From Antedon mediterranea (taxonomy: Eukaryota > Echinodermata > Crinoidea > Comatulida > Antedonidae): DNA of 64,000 nucleotides. How positions within the stretch are numbered: position 1 is the first letter of the stretch; each line of letters opens with the position of its first letter. Of the stretch, positions 23,232-37,000 are shown in pieces. Under the pieces are notes generated by a model. It did not search any database, was not told the origin of the DNA, and worked only from the letters and a program-made list of their open reading frames with translations. The position numbers and the translations under genes are program-made. Location: contig NC_092674.1 of assembly GCF_964355755.1 (NCBI RefSeq), positions 3,415,001-3,479,000 of the forward strand. The letters are read 5' to 3'.

Positions 23232-24170
23232 TTATAGTACCTAATAACATTAGGTAAGTAGCATAATTTAAGCACCAATCGAATGTACATTAAAAAGACC
23301 AGTAAACATTATTTAAAATAGTTTTTCAACACACACAATTACACATAAACCTGGACACAAAAACCTATTACTTATTTAGGATAAGATGTTTGGTAAGCTG
23401 GGCTTTAATGAAAGACTGATATTGCAGAACTAAGAATTTAATTTACCTGTTTTACCTTCCTAGGTTTTTTAATTGGTGTGTGTTGACAAACTATATGTAT
23501 TTCTGTGATGTGAAAATGAAATAAAAGTTTGAAAACAGAATAAAATTGAATTCTTTTATTATCATAAGGTGTTTGTATTGCTGGTAACATACAAATATTA
23601 CATTAACTATTTTCTACAAATGAATTTCATATTCTAGATTGTGACGGTGGTTAGGCCGCACTACTACAACAGCCTAAACCAAAAGGCCATGAGTTTGAAA
23701 TAACCACCACTCTTTGAGGAGTATTTATTATCTATTATTTCATATATTGCCATTTTTGTAAATGTTATATTGTTTTTTTTTTCTGATGAAAAAAGTTTAT
23801 TATTTTAAATAAATTATATAGTACGTGTGAACCTGAACTTGTTATAGTGATTAGGTTCACTTTTAGTTGCCTGCCTACGTCCTAAGTTTCTATTGTATGC
23901 CTTTAATTTTTAAATAAATCATATAATACAGTGAACCACTATAATATCTCTATGAGTGAATTCTCCCAATACTGAACGCCCTTGGGCCGGCCAAATATAA
24001 GTCCGTGGTATTCAGAAAGTGTTTTTATTAGTACAAATTAATTTAGGATTGAGTTTTCAGAGAGTCCAGTATTGGCAGAGTTGACTGTAAATGGAGCGTA
24101 TATTTATACCGTCAAAATAAATGTAGTACTATTAATGAACAGGATATACTGTAACTTGTTTGTTCTCACA
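23232..24170. other. Intergenic, nothing recognised
   Basis: AT-rich sequence without credible exons or strong repeats. Confidence 0.4.
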
Positions 24171-24632
24171 GTAAAACCCTCCTTTGGGACATTCCTATTC
24201 AGGGCACACTATCCCATGAAGTGAACAATGAGGGGAAATATATGTTACTATAACCACCCAGGTAAACCGAAGTGGACACTTTAGAGGGGCGGTACGGTAT
24301 CCCTTAACACTATAACCACCCAGGTAAACCGAAGGGGGCACTTTAGAGGGGCAGTACGATATCCCTTACCACTATAACCACCCAGGTAAACCGAAGGGGA
24401 CACTTTAGAGGGGCGGTACGGTATCCCTTAACACTATAACCACCCAGGTAAACCGAATGGGACACTTTAGAGGGGCGGTACGGTATCCCTTAACACTATA
24501 ACCACCCAGGTAAACCGAATGGGACACTTTAGAGGGGCGGTACGGTATCTCTTAACACTATAACCACCCAGGTAAACCGAATGGGACACTTTAGAGGGGC
24601 GGTACGGTATTCCTTTAATAGGTTTCTACTGT
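24171..24632. mobile_element. MITE-like element filled by a 61-bp tandem repeat
   Basis: The ends read ACAGTAAAACCCTCC (left) and the reverse complement of ACAGTAGAAACCTATT (right). Inside, 24244-24615 holds about six near-perfect copies of a ~61-bp unit (ACTATAACCACCCAGGTAAA ... CGGTACGGTATCCCTTAA) differing by single bases. End-like fragments of the same family seem to lie at 7388-7472 and 61265-61305. Confidence 0.75.
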
Positions 24633-24952
24633 ATTGTGTTACACCTTTCATGGATCAGCACTGTACCCCATCTATTTTGTTTCATAATTCAATATTATTT
24701 TTGCATAAATAATAACTTGCAAGGATTTGTTTGTACAGGTAGATGACTAATAGCTACTGTATCCTTATTTAAAATGGACAGGTTTATAATTAATAATCTA
24801 ACCATGTCACCATAGAAACTGTAAACATAAATATCAATGTCATTTTTATAAACAACTTCTTTTCAACGCCTTTTTGATAAATACTACATTTATGCTTCAA
24901 CAGGTTTACCATCATCTAGATGAGGTACTTTATACTTTTTCATTAAAGATGT

Positions 24953-25271
24953 ATTGTCCCCCAGAAACATGACAAATGAAGATTAATTAAATCAGACTTT
25001 GAATAGGTTATTTTGTAGTTTTAATATTAAAAGTTAATTCCTTCTGTAGAAAAAAACTGAAAAAAATAATGTTTTTACTTAAAAATTTAACCAAAATCCA
25101 TTGGCTGGCAGCCAATTTGACGATTTTTTGCTTTAAATTACAGTTTTTTCAGGTATATAATTTTTTTTTATCCAATTTTTGCTCAAAGTGGATAACTATT
25201 AAGTGACATTAAAATGGCATTATCAAAACAAAAAATGTAGGAATTTTTTTAGGCCGACAATACATCTTTAA
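24953..25271. mobile_element. MITE, AAGATGTATTGTCCC family (complete)
   Basis: TTAAAGATGTATTGTCCCCC at the left and GACAATACATCTTTAA at the right, with a perfect central palindrome TTGGCTG-G-CAGCCAA near 25101. TTAA at both ends is compatible with a TTAA target duplication. Confidence 0.85.
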
Positions 25272-25360
25272 CAGATTCTCTACTAACTTACCAGACAATA
25301 TTCTAAATATGTTTATTTATATCTAAAATTCATTTTCACTAATAATAAACTAAAGGACAT

Positions 25361-25466
25361 AACGCAACGCAAGTAATTTGATCAAACGCAAGCGATGGAT
25401 CATCCGGACTGTTGCTTGTGATTGGTCAACTGACTTGCGTTACGTCTCTAGTGGGAACCAAGCTTT
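25361..25466. mobile_element. Partial MITE, GTTCCCACTAG family
   Basis: Shares ACGCAACGCAAG, CTTGTGATTGGTCAA and the right end CTAGTGGGAACCAAGCTTTA with the element at 5404-5642. The left tip is missing. A second short relative ending CAGTGGGAACCAAGCTTA is at 26079-26161. Confidence 0.65.
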
Positions 25467-26400
25467 ACATATCATCACATAAATATACAACTTCTTCATT
25501 CTTTATATACAATTTTCAAAATAAATTTACTGTACTAACATCTCTACAATTAATCTTTATCACATGCAATTATAATAATAATAATATTCATATATTTTAG
25601 CTGATTGCACTTCTTAATTATAATATTGCAAACTTTCAAGAGGAATAATATTTCATTTTTATGAAACATTTTGTATATCAACTATACTACATAATGCATA
25701 GGATTGGAATAAGTAATACATTATTACCAGTAATAATAAATTAATTAGTTTTACTATAGTTATACCATATACCCCCCCCCCCCCCCACCACAACATGAAA
25801 TTGGGCAGACTATACCCTATACCCCAAGGAAACCCTGATTTCAGGTGGAAAAATGATTGGTATACATACATAAAACCAAACTGCCTATAGAGAGAGGCCT
25901 AATATCTGGATCTAAGGTCAATACTGGGACTATACCTGGGGATATGCGGTATTATTAGTAAAATATTAGTAATGGACTAATATATAATAATAATAATAAT
26001 AACCCAATGAGTTATACTATAGTAATAGTCCTCTTACACAGCCCACTTTTATGTAGGAATAACACAATAATAAGATGACCAATCACATGCGAACGCTTAA
26101 GTGTTCCATCGCATTGTGATTGGTCATGACTTGTGTTGCGTCCAGTGGGAACCAAGCTTAAGGTAGGGCCGCCCTTTCAACATATTATTATACTACTACT
26201 GTAGTTAGTTCTATTCTATTTCTATAACTAGATAAAATAAACCATGTCAAAATTAGTCTACTGCAGTTACTGCAGTAACTCAATTTGCATCTTTAAGCTG
26301 TTTATATTTAGCCCCTCCTTTTTGAGTAATCAGAATCAAAATTATCATTATTTCAGCTACTGCCTCATAAAATTCGACATTGAAACTATATAACCATAAC

Positions 26401-26503
26401 AGTGAGTTGCCGAGCGGTTAAGACAGTGGAACCGTAATTACGTAGCCATAACATCGGCAAGGGTTCGAGGCTCACTCGCTCCGTGGTTCTGGTGGTAGAA
26501 CGA

Positions 26504-26537
<34 letters not shown>

Positions 26538-26765
26538 AGTGTACACATAGCTCATGCACACTTTAAAGAACCTAGTACATCTTTCGAGACGAGTAGGGGG
26601 TTACCCCGGTGTACTAGTCCACACAAACACAGCCACTGTCACACACAGCCACTGTGCAAATTGGGACTGGACCGTTTTAGAGGTGTTTACCACCTGTTGG
26701 TCCAGATCCTTCACTAACTGAGTTAGTGAGAAGTCGAATAAATAAAAAAATGTAAAAAAATACAT
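26401..26765 (+). mobile_element. tRNA-Ser/Leu-like derived SINE
   Basis: The head carries TTGCCGAGCGGTTAAGAC (A box, type-II-tRNA-like) and GGGTTCGAGGCTCAC (B box). A ~280-bp body includes CGAGTAGGGGGTTACCCCGG, and the tail is A-rich (AATAAATAAAAAAATG). The body motif recurs inverted at 34707-34755. The head is followed directly by the SINE body rather than a tRNA end, so it is not a tRNA gene. Confidence 0.8.
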
Positions 26766-27252
26766 TAGGGCAGTAAAAAAATGTAGTTACTGCAGTAACT
26801 GCAGTAGAGCAATTTAAAAAAAGTATCTAATATTAATGCTACATTTTTTACAAGTACAATACAATGTCTACAAAAATCAATATACAATACAATATCAAAA
26901 TTAATATTTACAAGCATTCCACTATTAATACCTTCTTTGAGTTTAGCATATGTTAGCATTTCAGTTTAAATTATTATAAATATATATTAATTACGATTAG
27001 CCAGTGAAAAAAAAATTACCATTCAACGGGTTAGTTTAAAATGTTGAATGAATATAAATCACACTTTAATAATTTAAGACAAATTAAAAATATATACAAT
27101 ATAACATTTAAAAAATATGTAAAATATTTAATAGAGAACTATAATGTTTGTTTTTTTTTTTATATTTTTTGTACAATTGTAAAAAGTTCAGACAAGATAT
27201 TATTTCATCATAAGTTACAATTAGAATTATATTTTTAATTATCTAAGAAATA

Positions 27253-27475
27253 AGGTGGGCCCAGTTGGAGGGTGACAACATTAGCACTGTACGATGGGCC
27301 CAGTCAGAGACAGCACCATAAGGTGACAACATTAGCACTGTACGATCGGCCCAGTCAGAGCCAGCACCATAAGGTGACAACATTAGCACTGTACGATGGG
27401 CCCAGTCAGAGACAGCACCATAAGGTGACAACATTAGCACTGTACGATCGGCCCAGTCAGAGCCAGCACCATACA
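27253..27475. repeat. 51-bp tandem repeat (102-bp higher-order dimer)
   Basis: About four and a half units of GGTGACAACATTAGCACTGT plus ACGATSGGCCCAGTCAGAG. Units alternate GATGGG/AGACAGC and GATCGG/AGCCAGC, giving a dimeric period. Because 51 is a multiple of three the array makes open frames on both strands, but these are not genes. Confidence 0.85.
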
Positions 27476-27883
27476 ATAACTCTGTACAGACCATTTTAGA
27501 GGTATAAATTAACAACAACATTGGCTAGACGGGGTGCACCTCTGTTATAGGTGGAAATTTGAGAACTGAAATACACATTTAAGACGTAATTTTCTAGTCC
27601 CCTGAAATATACATCTCTGAATAGGTGTAAAACCACCAAAGGTTTTCTTTAAAAGATGTTAAAAACTAAAGTGGATTTAAAAAGAACTATGATGGATTTA
27701 AAGAGAACTAACCATAGTGTTTTAGGTTTAGATTAAGTTTTGTTTTGTCGTAGGTTCTTGTATCTCGTCATCTGCAACTCAGGACTACAGACTTTAATCA
27801 ACTCTACTTGAAACCCTCAATCGTTGCTTTCTGTTGCATTCCAGATTAATCTGAACAAATCTCCTGTTTCTCTATGTTTAAAG

Positions 27884-27993
27884 CCTTGTCTACGATGATG
27901 TCATATCACTACCATATTTGGGCATACCACTACTATATGTTGTCACATCACATTTTGTATATCAAACTAGTTTGATAGTGTAGAAAGAGGTTT
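27884..27993. mobile_element. MITE, CTACACTATCAAACT family (internally rearranged)
   Basis: Right end CAAACTAGTTTGATAGTGTAG with interior CATATCACTACCATATTTGG as in the other copies. The left end is degraded. Confidence 0.6.
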
Positions 27994-28058
27994 TGTATCT
28001 TATTAGTAGCTGACCCTGTTTGTCTATTTTTAAAATCTCTGACACACCTCTCTCCCCT

Positions 28059-31000
28059 TCAATCTTTAGATTGTGCTTCGTTACAATGCTGCATCCCAGC
28101 ACAGTAGTGAATCATAAGAAGTCGTAAATCTTCCATTCGTTGTTCACTCTTCTGAATTTTAGAGGCGGTTGACAACTCCCGATTTGAACCCTTTACGGCG
28201 TTGTGCTGTTCCTGTGCAAGGTGCGCACGTTTCAGGGCTTCATGGTCTATCTCTTGTTGCAGTTTATTGATCTGTCAATAACAATCATGATATTGCATTT
28301 TATAGAGTATCACGGTGCTGACATCACGACAGTGGGTGGCGCTGCATGGTTGCTATCGCAACCAAAAATGCGTTCAACCTGCCTGAGTGAGTCCAAGGTC
28401 ACCAATGGTTTTGGAATAGGCTTATTGAAATAGTCATTTTTAAAACATAATAATTTTCAATAAAAACAAACTAAAATTTCAAAAGATCACTAAATATTTA
28501 TTCTTCAACTACAGTTTAAGTTAAAAAAAATCAAGCTAAGATACATAATTTGATAGAAATACAGATCTTTAGAGTTTATCAACATAGTAGCGTTGAACGC
28601 ATTTTTTGGTTGGCTAGCAACCATGCAGAGCTCTCTATCGTCACACCGTGATACTCTATAGGTGGATTGTTGTAGTTTGTGGATCCAGGATTTTTTTATT
28701 TTTAGGGGGAAAGGGGTGGGAGGAGTAATCCTTAAATCATTTACATTGTATTTTTACATTTATATTAACTCTAAGAAAGGTGAGGAGGGTGGGCTTGGCT
28801 GTGAGAGAGTGCTAGATCCACCTATGGATTTTATTTATATATTAACTATTGTAGCGATGAAATAATTAACTAAATGTTTTTTATGAAATATTTTATGTTT
28901 ACCATAATGTCCAACTTGTCTTTCCGTTCATCTATTGGAAGGTCGATGTACAAGTCTCTTCCCAACTGAAATAAAAAAGAGTTTATTAGTTCTCTTGACA
29001 AAAAATGTTTGTTTATTTATTATTAAACAATTTGAAGCACATAGTGATTTGGATAATGATGTGAAAAAAAGTAAAAGTGGAAAGTGATTCTTTACTATTG
29101 TGCTATGATGTCATAGGTATTGTGCTATGATGTCACAGGAACTGTGCTATGATGTCATTGGTATTGTGCTGCTATGATGTCACAGGAACTGTGCTATGAT
29201 ACCATTGGTATTATTGTGCTATGATGTCATAGGTAGTGTATTATGATGTCATAGGTATTGCGCTATGATGTCATAGGTAGTGTACTATGATGTCATTGGT
29301 ATTATTGTACTATGATGTCATTGGTAGTGTGCTATGATGTCATAGATAGTGTGGTATGATATACTCTAGGTAATGTGCTATGATGTCATACTGTAGGTTG
29401 TGTGCTATGATGCCATAAGTGTGATATGTATTGTGCTATGATTTAATACAAAACCGAGTATTATGTATTCATTATAGCTATCATATTGACAGGAACCTCT
29501 AGTTAATTATAGTGGCTATTTAACCCAGTATTGGCATCTTCATAGCTTGGAGCTAAGAGTAAAATTTTAGAAAAATCGGTCGTTGGATGGCCTTGCATAA
29601 TAGCATGTTCCTGTCCACATAAAGTAGCAATTCCATGTGTACAGTATCTCAACTGTCTTTCGTAATATTGACTCTCCCCCTACCTCTCTTGCAGCTGTCA
29701 TAAACATGGCATCGTTATCCATACTTGTTCCATCAGGATCCACTATTTTTCGCAGCTCTTCCTTTAAGTTATGAATGCTTCGTACCAACTCATCCACATC
29801 CTCCTCTTCGTCAGACGATGGGGGCGACCCTGGAGGAGTGGATGCGGGTGATGCGAGAGGTGTGTTCTTAGCCGAGTTTCCAGGTGATATCATTGGGGTA
29901 ACCGACTTTGGAACTTTGAGTTGAATGTCACGTGCCGGGGATTGTAGATCGGATTTGGAACGGCCTAGGAGTCTAAAATTGAATGATTATTTTAAGACCA
30001 TTTAGACGGTAATAAAAAGACTAAAACTTTCACATACAAAAAAAAACCCTTAGGAAATTAAAACAGTGGATGTGAAATTGAAAAGATAAGATCAAAATAG
30101 TCATGCTTTTTGCGTGAAATATCTGAACCATGACTGCTAAACCTTAAAAATGGTTATGAAAGAACTATGATATCATTTTAAAAATGAAAAATAATACGAT
30201 AATAAATTGTAATATTCAAACACAAAGAGGAACAAACTTCAATGCACCTTTTTGTGAAATCATATTAGCGGATTAAAAAAATATGAACCAAAATGCTTTA
30301 AAAGTATGCATGTCATAGAAACAAATAGTTGAAATAATGTAGAGGGCTCACTTACATATCACACGGCATCTTGGCCTGCGTTTTTTCTGAACATTTTTTG
30401 TGACAAATCAGCTTACATACTTTGCATTGGAACGCATACTTTGTCCAAACCTAAATACAGTAATGATGACAATATTACAGTTTAAATTAGTTTTAGTTGC
30501 ACTTACTGTCTTTGGTGTCCACGCCACAAATTAGTGAAATAATTGGTGAGGTTAAATTGACATGAATCGCCCGTTTATCTGGCATAATTAATATTATCTG
30601 GCATATTAATTATATGATAAACTTGAATCATTATATCTCTATGCTTAAATCTAATGTTTGTTGTGGAGCAACATACAACATCATACAAAATGTGAGACCC
30701 GGTGTGTGATACTAAATAAAATATTTTTTATCTTTGCGTTATTGTTACTTGTAGAACATTACCTTTTTATTGCAAAAGCCACATCTAGTTTGAACAGCAA
30801 ACTGCGTACCTACAAACACATGGCGTTTTGTTGACACCAAGCTGAAGAAACAATAAGCAAAGCACAATAAACACACAAGGTCAAATTTCCTTGTAGAAAG
30901 CTTGTTATAGAAGTGAAAACTTTAAGGTAGGCCTACATATTCAACACATGTTGATTACAAGTAGCAGTGTTAGTGTCAGAGTTCAAATTTCCTTGTTAAA

Positions 31001-34000
31001 AGCTTGTCATAGAAAACTGTAAAACATACAGGTACTTTATGTACATATTAAACACACGTTGATTACAAGTAGCAGTGTTAGGGTCAGAGGTCAAATGTTA
31101 AAAGCTCATCATAGAAGAGAAAACTATACAACATACTTCATGGTACATTGAGAACCTTTCCATGGTCTTCAAAAGGGGTCAAATGTCATGATAGGTATTA
31201 GTATGCTTACTTTAAGTCATCTGGTCGTGCGCGTGTCTTTATATTTGGTTGATGGCCTAAGTGATCATTTTGTGTCTCTTGCCCATACTTCTTTAACTCC
31301 TCCTCTTTAGTGTGAATCTCATCTAGACTTAATTCTTGTCTCTCAAACGGTGAATGATGGAACCCTAATGTAACGTCACCATAACAGAGGTTGCCTTCAA
31401 ACCCAGAATGACGGTATAGATTTCCATACACTGGATGTCGACTAAAATAATTAGTAATTTTTATTTAATGTTAAATTACTCATACTATTGTGCAATGTTT
31501 TCATAACTAATTGTGCCCTAAAAGGGTTCAAACCAAGTGTGACGAATTCAAAAGGCATACCTTTTAATTTATATATACGGTATATATAGATATATATATA
31601 TAAATCAAAGAGCTGCCTAGGCAGGATATAGAAAAAAATCAAGATCAAATAAGTTAAAACTGCCTCAATATAGATTTATTATATATATATATATATATAT
31701 AAATCCAAAGGCAAATTACTGAAAAAAATGACAATGCTGTGGGTATCAGTGGCTGGATCTCATATATATATATATATAACTATTTAAGCTCTGCTAATTT
31801 TTCTGGCGGGCTGTTTTACTTTATCGTTTTGATTTAGCTTTTCGCTTTTTTTTTTGTATCTCTATTGAGATCCAGCCACTGATACCCACAGCATTGTCTT
31901 TTTCAGTAATTTGCCTTTGGATTTATATATATATGATGATATGCCAGTATTCAAAACAAACTTCTGTTAATTCTTTTTAATTGACAAAATAAAAATACTA
32001 TGACTATTAATCTGTGTTCACACAGAGGCCTGATTCAACTATTTTGTGTTTTTTCAATCACACATATGTTTTGTAGGATTCTAGAATGTGATGTGATTTT
32101 TTTCTTTGATTTTTGTTATCTTGTCATATTCTCAGTGTAAATGATACTTGACTTGACTTGAACAGGTCCTTATTCAGGTTTTAATTATCTGTTACCATTT
32201 TCAGATCAGATTTATATCCCAATATGAATGGAGGATCTTAAATTTTATTTATAGATTTATTTATTTATTTCGTTTTCTTTCAGTAGGGTAGCCCTCTCAG
32301 TAATAGAATAAAAAACTGCTCTTCCGGGGGGCCCTACGACACAATTTGAAAGGAACTTAAACTAAATGTTGAGTTAAAATTTATAAAAGTAACCTTGCTC
32401 CTGCTTTTTTCTGCGGTGGAAACAACTTAAACATTTCTTGATGTTCTCCCGACAGTGTTGTTAAGCATTGCAAAGCGACGTCCATCAATGGAACGCTGCA
32501 ATAACCAATTGGAATGTCTCGTTCTCCTAACTGACCTTTGACACGGTTCCAGACACATATATTAAGAAATTTATCTGTGTCTTCTAATTCAAACTCAAAA
32601 AACTCATCCCAGCATATATCCTACAAAATATATTTTATGAAAATCAAAACGGTAAAGCCAGAAACTTTCGCGAATTGGTTACATCGGCCATTTTTTCGCA
32701 ACATAAAACTTTCGCAAATTTGAAAAATAAAGTAAATACTGTAACAATATCATAAGCTTTGTGTTATAAAGATGTTAAATACATACGTTATTGTATACAG
32801 TAGTAGGCCTACAGTACGTTCTGAAAATTATTCGCGCCATGGAACTTTCATGAATTTCAATCACTCACAAAATTAGCGAAAGTTTAACGCGTGCGAAAGT
32901 TTCTGGTTTTACAGTATAAATATGTAATTAAAGTTGGTGAATGAAAAATATTTAATTTTATGGAGGAAAATATTTAAGGTTGCAAAGTATTTTGATATGG
33001 ACCTTTTTTCAGTTTTTGTATTAGCATTATACTGCAGGTTGGTTATTGCTTACAAATCCCATGTCCACTGCCTTACAGCCCAAAACCTAGATAGCATATT
33101 AGCTAAGCGGCATAACATGTTATCTAGAAATAATTAGCCTAAAGAAGTTGATAACCGAAATGAATATAGACTGTGAAGAAAAAGTGACTATAATAACCCT
33201 CACCCTAGATGCTGGCAAGCAGGAAGAATGAAAATCCTCTTTTTTTTGTCGTGTCGTCTCACCCATATTCAGAATTTGTGCATCGATAGTTTCCTCTAAA
33301 AAGTCTGGCGGACAACTCGCTAGACTTATCGTGTCCAAGTCGGGATCGTTCGGCGACATTCCATTAAATTGCAAACTCTTACTGTGTTCACGTGATTGTG
33401 CTTTTGTGATCTTAACTCTCTCCGACTCTTTCAAAAACATTCCTAAGCTATGAGTGCTCTCGCTTTTTAGATCCAGTAAAGGTTCTAAACTCGAGTCCAT
33501 CGCTCCCCACGATGCACGCCGTTTGTGCTGTGGGCGTGAATCTGGATTGTTTTGCCGTCGGCGTAGTATAGGGGAGATGCTCTCTGAGAGGGTTGTAGTG
33601 GCTGCCGCCATTTGTTTTGGTATTCCATGTATTTGTTCATGTGGACTATACCCAAGAGTTGTTATTGTATCACTGATAAAATCATCGTAATCGTTTTCTT
33701 GACTTTGATCCACAAACTCTACTTTACCGTCAGGTGCGTCTACCGGTTGTGTAGGACGTTGAACTCTTAATTTGCACCTAAAACAACAAAATTATTCTTA
33801 GTAGGAATTCATACAGAAATGCGGGGTCTATATTTGGATGTGTATTGTATGTTGACTTACTTTCCTTTGGTCTCCTTGATTAACTTAACAGCATTTTTAG
33901 ATGATATAACATCTTTACCATTCACTGACAGTAGTATGTCACCCTAGAAAAAATACATTTTTTAATTAACACATTAGTAAAGGTTCTTTCACATTCACTC

Positions 34001-37000
34001 AGAACATGCCAATTATAAGTCTGAACATGTATTCTGTCAGTCTGAACATGTATTCTGTCAGTCTGAACATGTATTCTGTTAGTTTGAACATGTATCCTAT
34101 CTGTCTGAACACATTATCAGTCTGAACATGTATCCTATCAGTTTGAACACACACATTATCAGTCTGAACACTTATCCTATCAGTCTGAACACGTATCCTA
34201 TCAGTTGGAACACACACATTATCAGTCTAAACACGTATCCTATCAGTCTAAACACGTATCCCATCATTTTGAACACACACATTATAAGTCTGAACACGTA
34301 TCCTATCAGTCTGAACATGTATCCTATCAGTTTGAACACACATTATCAGTCTAAACACATCCTATCAGTTTGACCACACACATTATCAGTCTGAACACAT
34401 ATCCTATCAGTTTGAACATGTATCCTATCAGTTTGAACACACACATTATCAGCTTGAACACACACATTATCAGTCTGAACACGTACCCTTTTTAATTCTG
34501 TTACACTAGCAGGAGTGTTAGGTTGTATTGTTTCTATAAACACTTCTGATTCGTCTGCTGTGCTTGTATTAAATATAACTCCAATTGATTTCTGATTATT
34601 CTTTATAATTTCTACTTCATAGACTTCACCAGGATACCTTCGGAAAATGTCCTCCTGGTTCAGAGGTGCAAAATCTGTAGTTTGACAAAAAATAAAAATT
34701 CACTATAATGAACTAGTAGACCGGGGTAACCCCCTACTCGTCCAAAAAGATGTCCAGTCAACTCTCCCAACACCAGACACCTTTTGGCTGGCCTAATACC
34801 ATAAAAATTTAGTGTGGGCGCCTCAAAACCTTGCCGGACTACTACTGTACACTACTTCCATTGTCTCAACGCTCAGCCACTGACTGTCACTTCCGTGAGG
34901 TAAAATCACTTTCATAAACAATAATGTGTGATTTTCAGATAACAGGAAAACACTTGGAATTTATATACACACATTGAGTGCGAAAAACAAACACTTACCA
35001 GCAGCTATTGTACAATAAACTTCCGAATCTTCGTTTGTGATTGCCAGTCTACTGCCCTCTATCAAGACAACTGTCATCTTACCGACAGTCAGCCTTGACT
35101 CATGCAGGTACATATCGGCGTTAGCGTGAGGTGGAACCGCTTTTACAAAGAACGGTTTATACCGCATCTTATAATTTGGTAGTGTGTGCTTTTTCTTCAA
35201 GGTTTTTTTAAGCTGAAATAAAATATAATTCGTTAAAGATAATAATATTGTCCCCCTAAGAAAATAATTTGAATTAATTAATATAACATTTTAGTGCTAT
35301 TTATAGATTATTCTCTTTGACCAGATGACTATGTTATCTGCAAGTACTAAATGGATTTTTGGTTTAACAAATTATTTTGTCTTTTTTATATGCAAAAATA
35401 ATTTTTTTTTCTTCTTCAAATTTTATTTATTTCCTGTATTTCATTTCATAAAACAATCATTATTTATTGTTATGTATTGATTTATTTTTGGTTGTGCAAT
35501 AGGGACGGGTCTGGCCCTGACACACAATGACAAGCTGTAATATCTGAATCACAAACTGCTTAAGTAGTCTTTCACCTTTACACCTGTACATAAATCATTG
35601 CTTTAGAAAAAAAATCAGATAAAAATGCTTCATTAGTCATGCATGAATGATTTCATAATTCATCATGTTGGTTATACTGGTGGTGTTCTGTAGCATAGAG
35701 TAGTCTTGCATTTAAATGGTAGTTTATCATTTTGGTGTACTTTGCCTGCTGTGAAATATGTAATGATCTGACATCATTCATCATGACTATCTTCAATACA
35801 GAATTACATTAGATGACCTATATTATTCTAATATTTATACTGTACAGTTGGAAAGCTTTTAAAGTTAAATTAACTAAAAACTGATTCTCTAGAGGAATAA
35901 CGAGTTAATGGGTACTGTATTTTGAGTATTCCTATTATTGTAGTGGTACAATTTTCTGTGAATACATAAAGTCTATGGAATCTATGTTACAACAAGGTTG
36001 TTTGTCATACATTTGTCATACAGATTTTTTTCTTGAATGCGCATGCATCCACACACATGGGGTAACGAAATGACCAGGAAAATGTTTAAACTGCTGGACA
36101 TTTGATAACTGGCCAGAGTGGAGTTGGCCGGGGACAGCTTTGTAATGTACAGTATAATCATATAGATTATAAAGTCACTTTAATATCTCTATGGTATATT
36201 GTCAACTCTCCAAATACACCAATTGCTTTTCCAAAAACCTTTTTCTGGTTGTAACAGAGTTGACGGTTGTTTTATTATTATTATTTTTAGGTATTAAATA
36301 ATAACATAATAATAATAATGAAACATACTTGATTTACAATTAACGAGCCTAATTGCGGGAAAGTTCGTCCTTCAAAATGAGATTTCACTTCAAAGTCTAT
36401 TTCAGGTTCCTAAAAAGAAAAACAAACAAGTTTTAATAACAAAAATATTTAATAAAAAACTTAATTTAATTCTTCTACTGTGTAATAATGCAATGGTTAA
36501 GTTACTGTTCTTGAGGCAGTTTTCTTCTTAAGACACATGGCTGTCATCGACGGATACTTAGTATCAATTAACTTGATCACTGCTGGTGTACTAGAGATCT
36601 ACATTTATACCATGCCATACAATTTAATTTTAATTTCTGATTTATATAACATTGAGAATAAGAGCTACATTATTTATTTTTTTATTATTTTTTTATTATG
36701 GTAAAGAACAGTAAATATTACTACATTAGAACAATTTTTTGTTGTTGTAAACTTACATCAAAAAAAGAAAATGACCAGTGTGAATACGGTATCCTCGTGA
36801 ACTGTAACAGCGCCTTTCCCTTCAATTTTTTCAACGTTATAGAAATGTAAGCTGACGTTCCAAACGCTAGATCAACATCAACGGTAACTCGAAATCCTCC
36901 TCCATATTCAATTTCCACGGCAACGTCAATCTCCTACGATGAAAGGATTTCAGGATTTAAATTATGTTTAAATTTATAACGATTTAAAGGCTTTGATTTA

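Noticed and set aside
26401-26480. Functional tRNA gene (Ser/Leu-like)
   Set aside because: A and B boxes are present, but the sequence continues into a SINE body with an A-rich tail and lacks a proper acceptor stem.
27243-27521. Open frames on both strands with repeated DWADRTVLMLSPYG-type units
   Set aside because: They arise because the 51-bp tandem unit is a multiple of three.
33264-33284. Alternative PDZD8 donor ATGG|GTGAGA in the large exon
   Set aside because: It leaves phase 1, which breaks the frame into the C2 exon; the donor at 33203 keeps phase 0.
33999-34543. Open frames with repeated YPISLNT or VQTDRI units
   Set aside because: Minisatellite inside a PDZD8 intron; part of the minus frame just overlaps the real PDZ exon.
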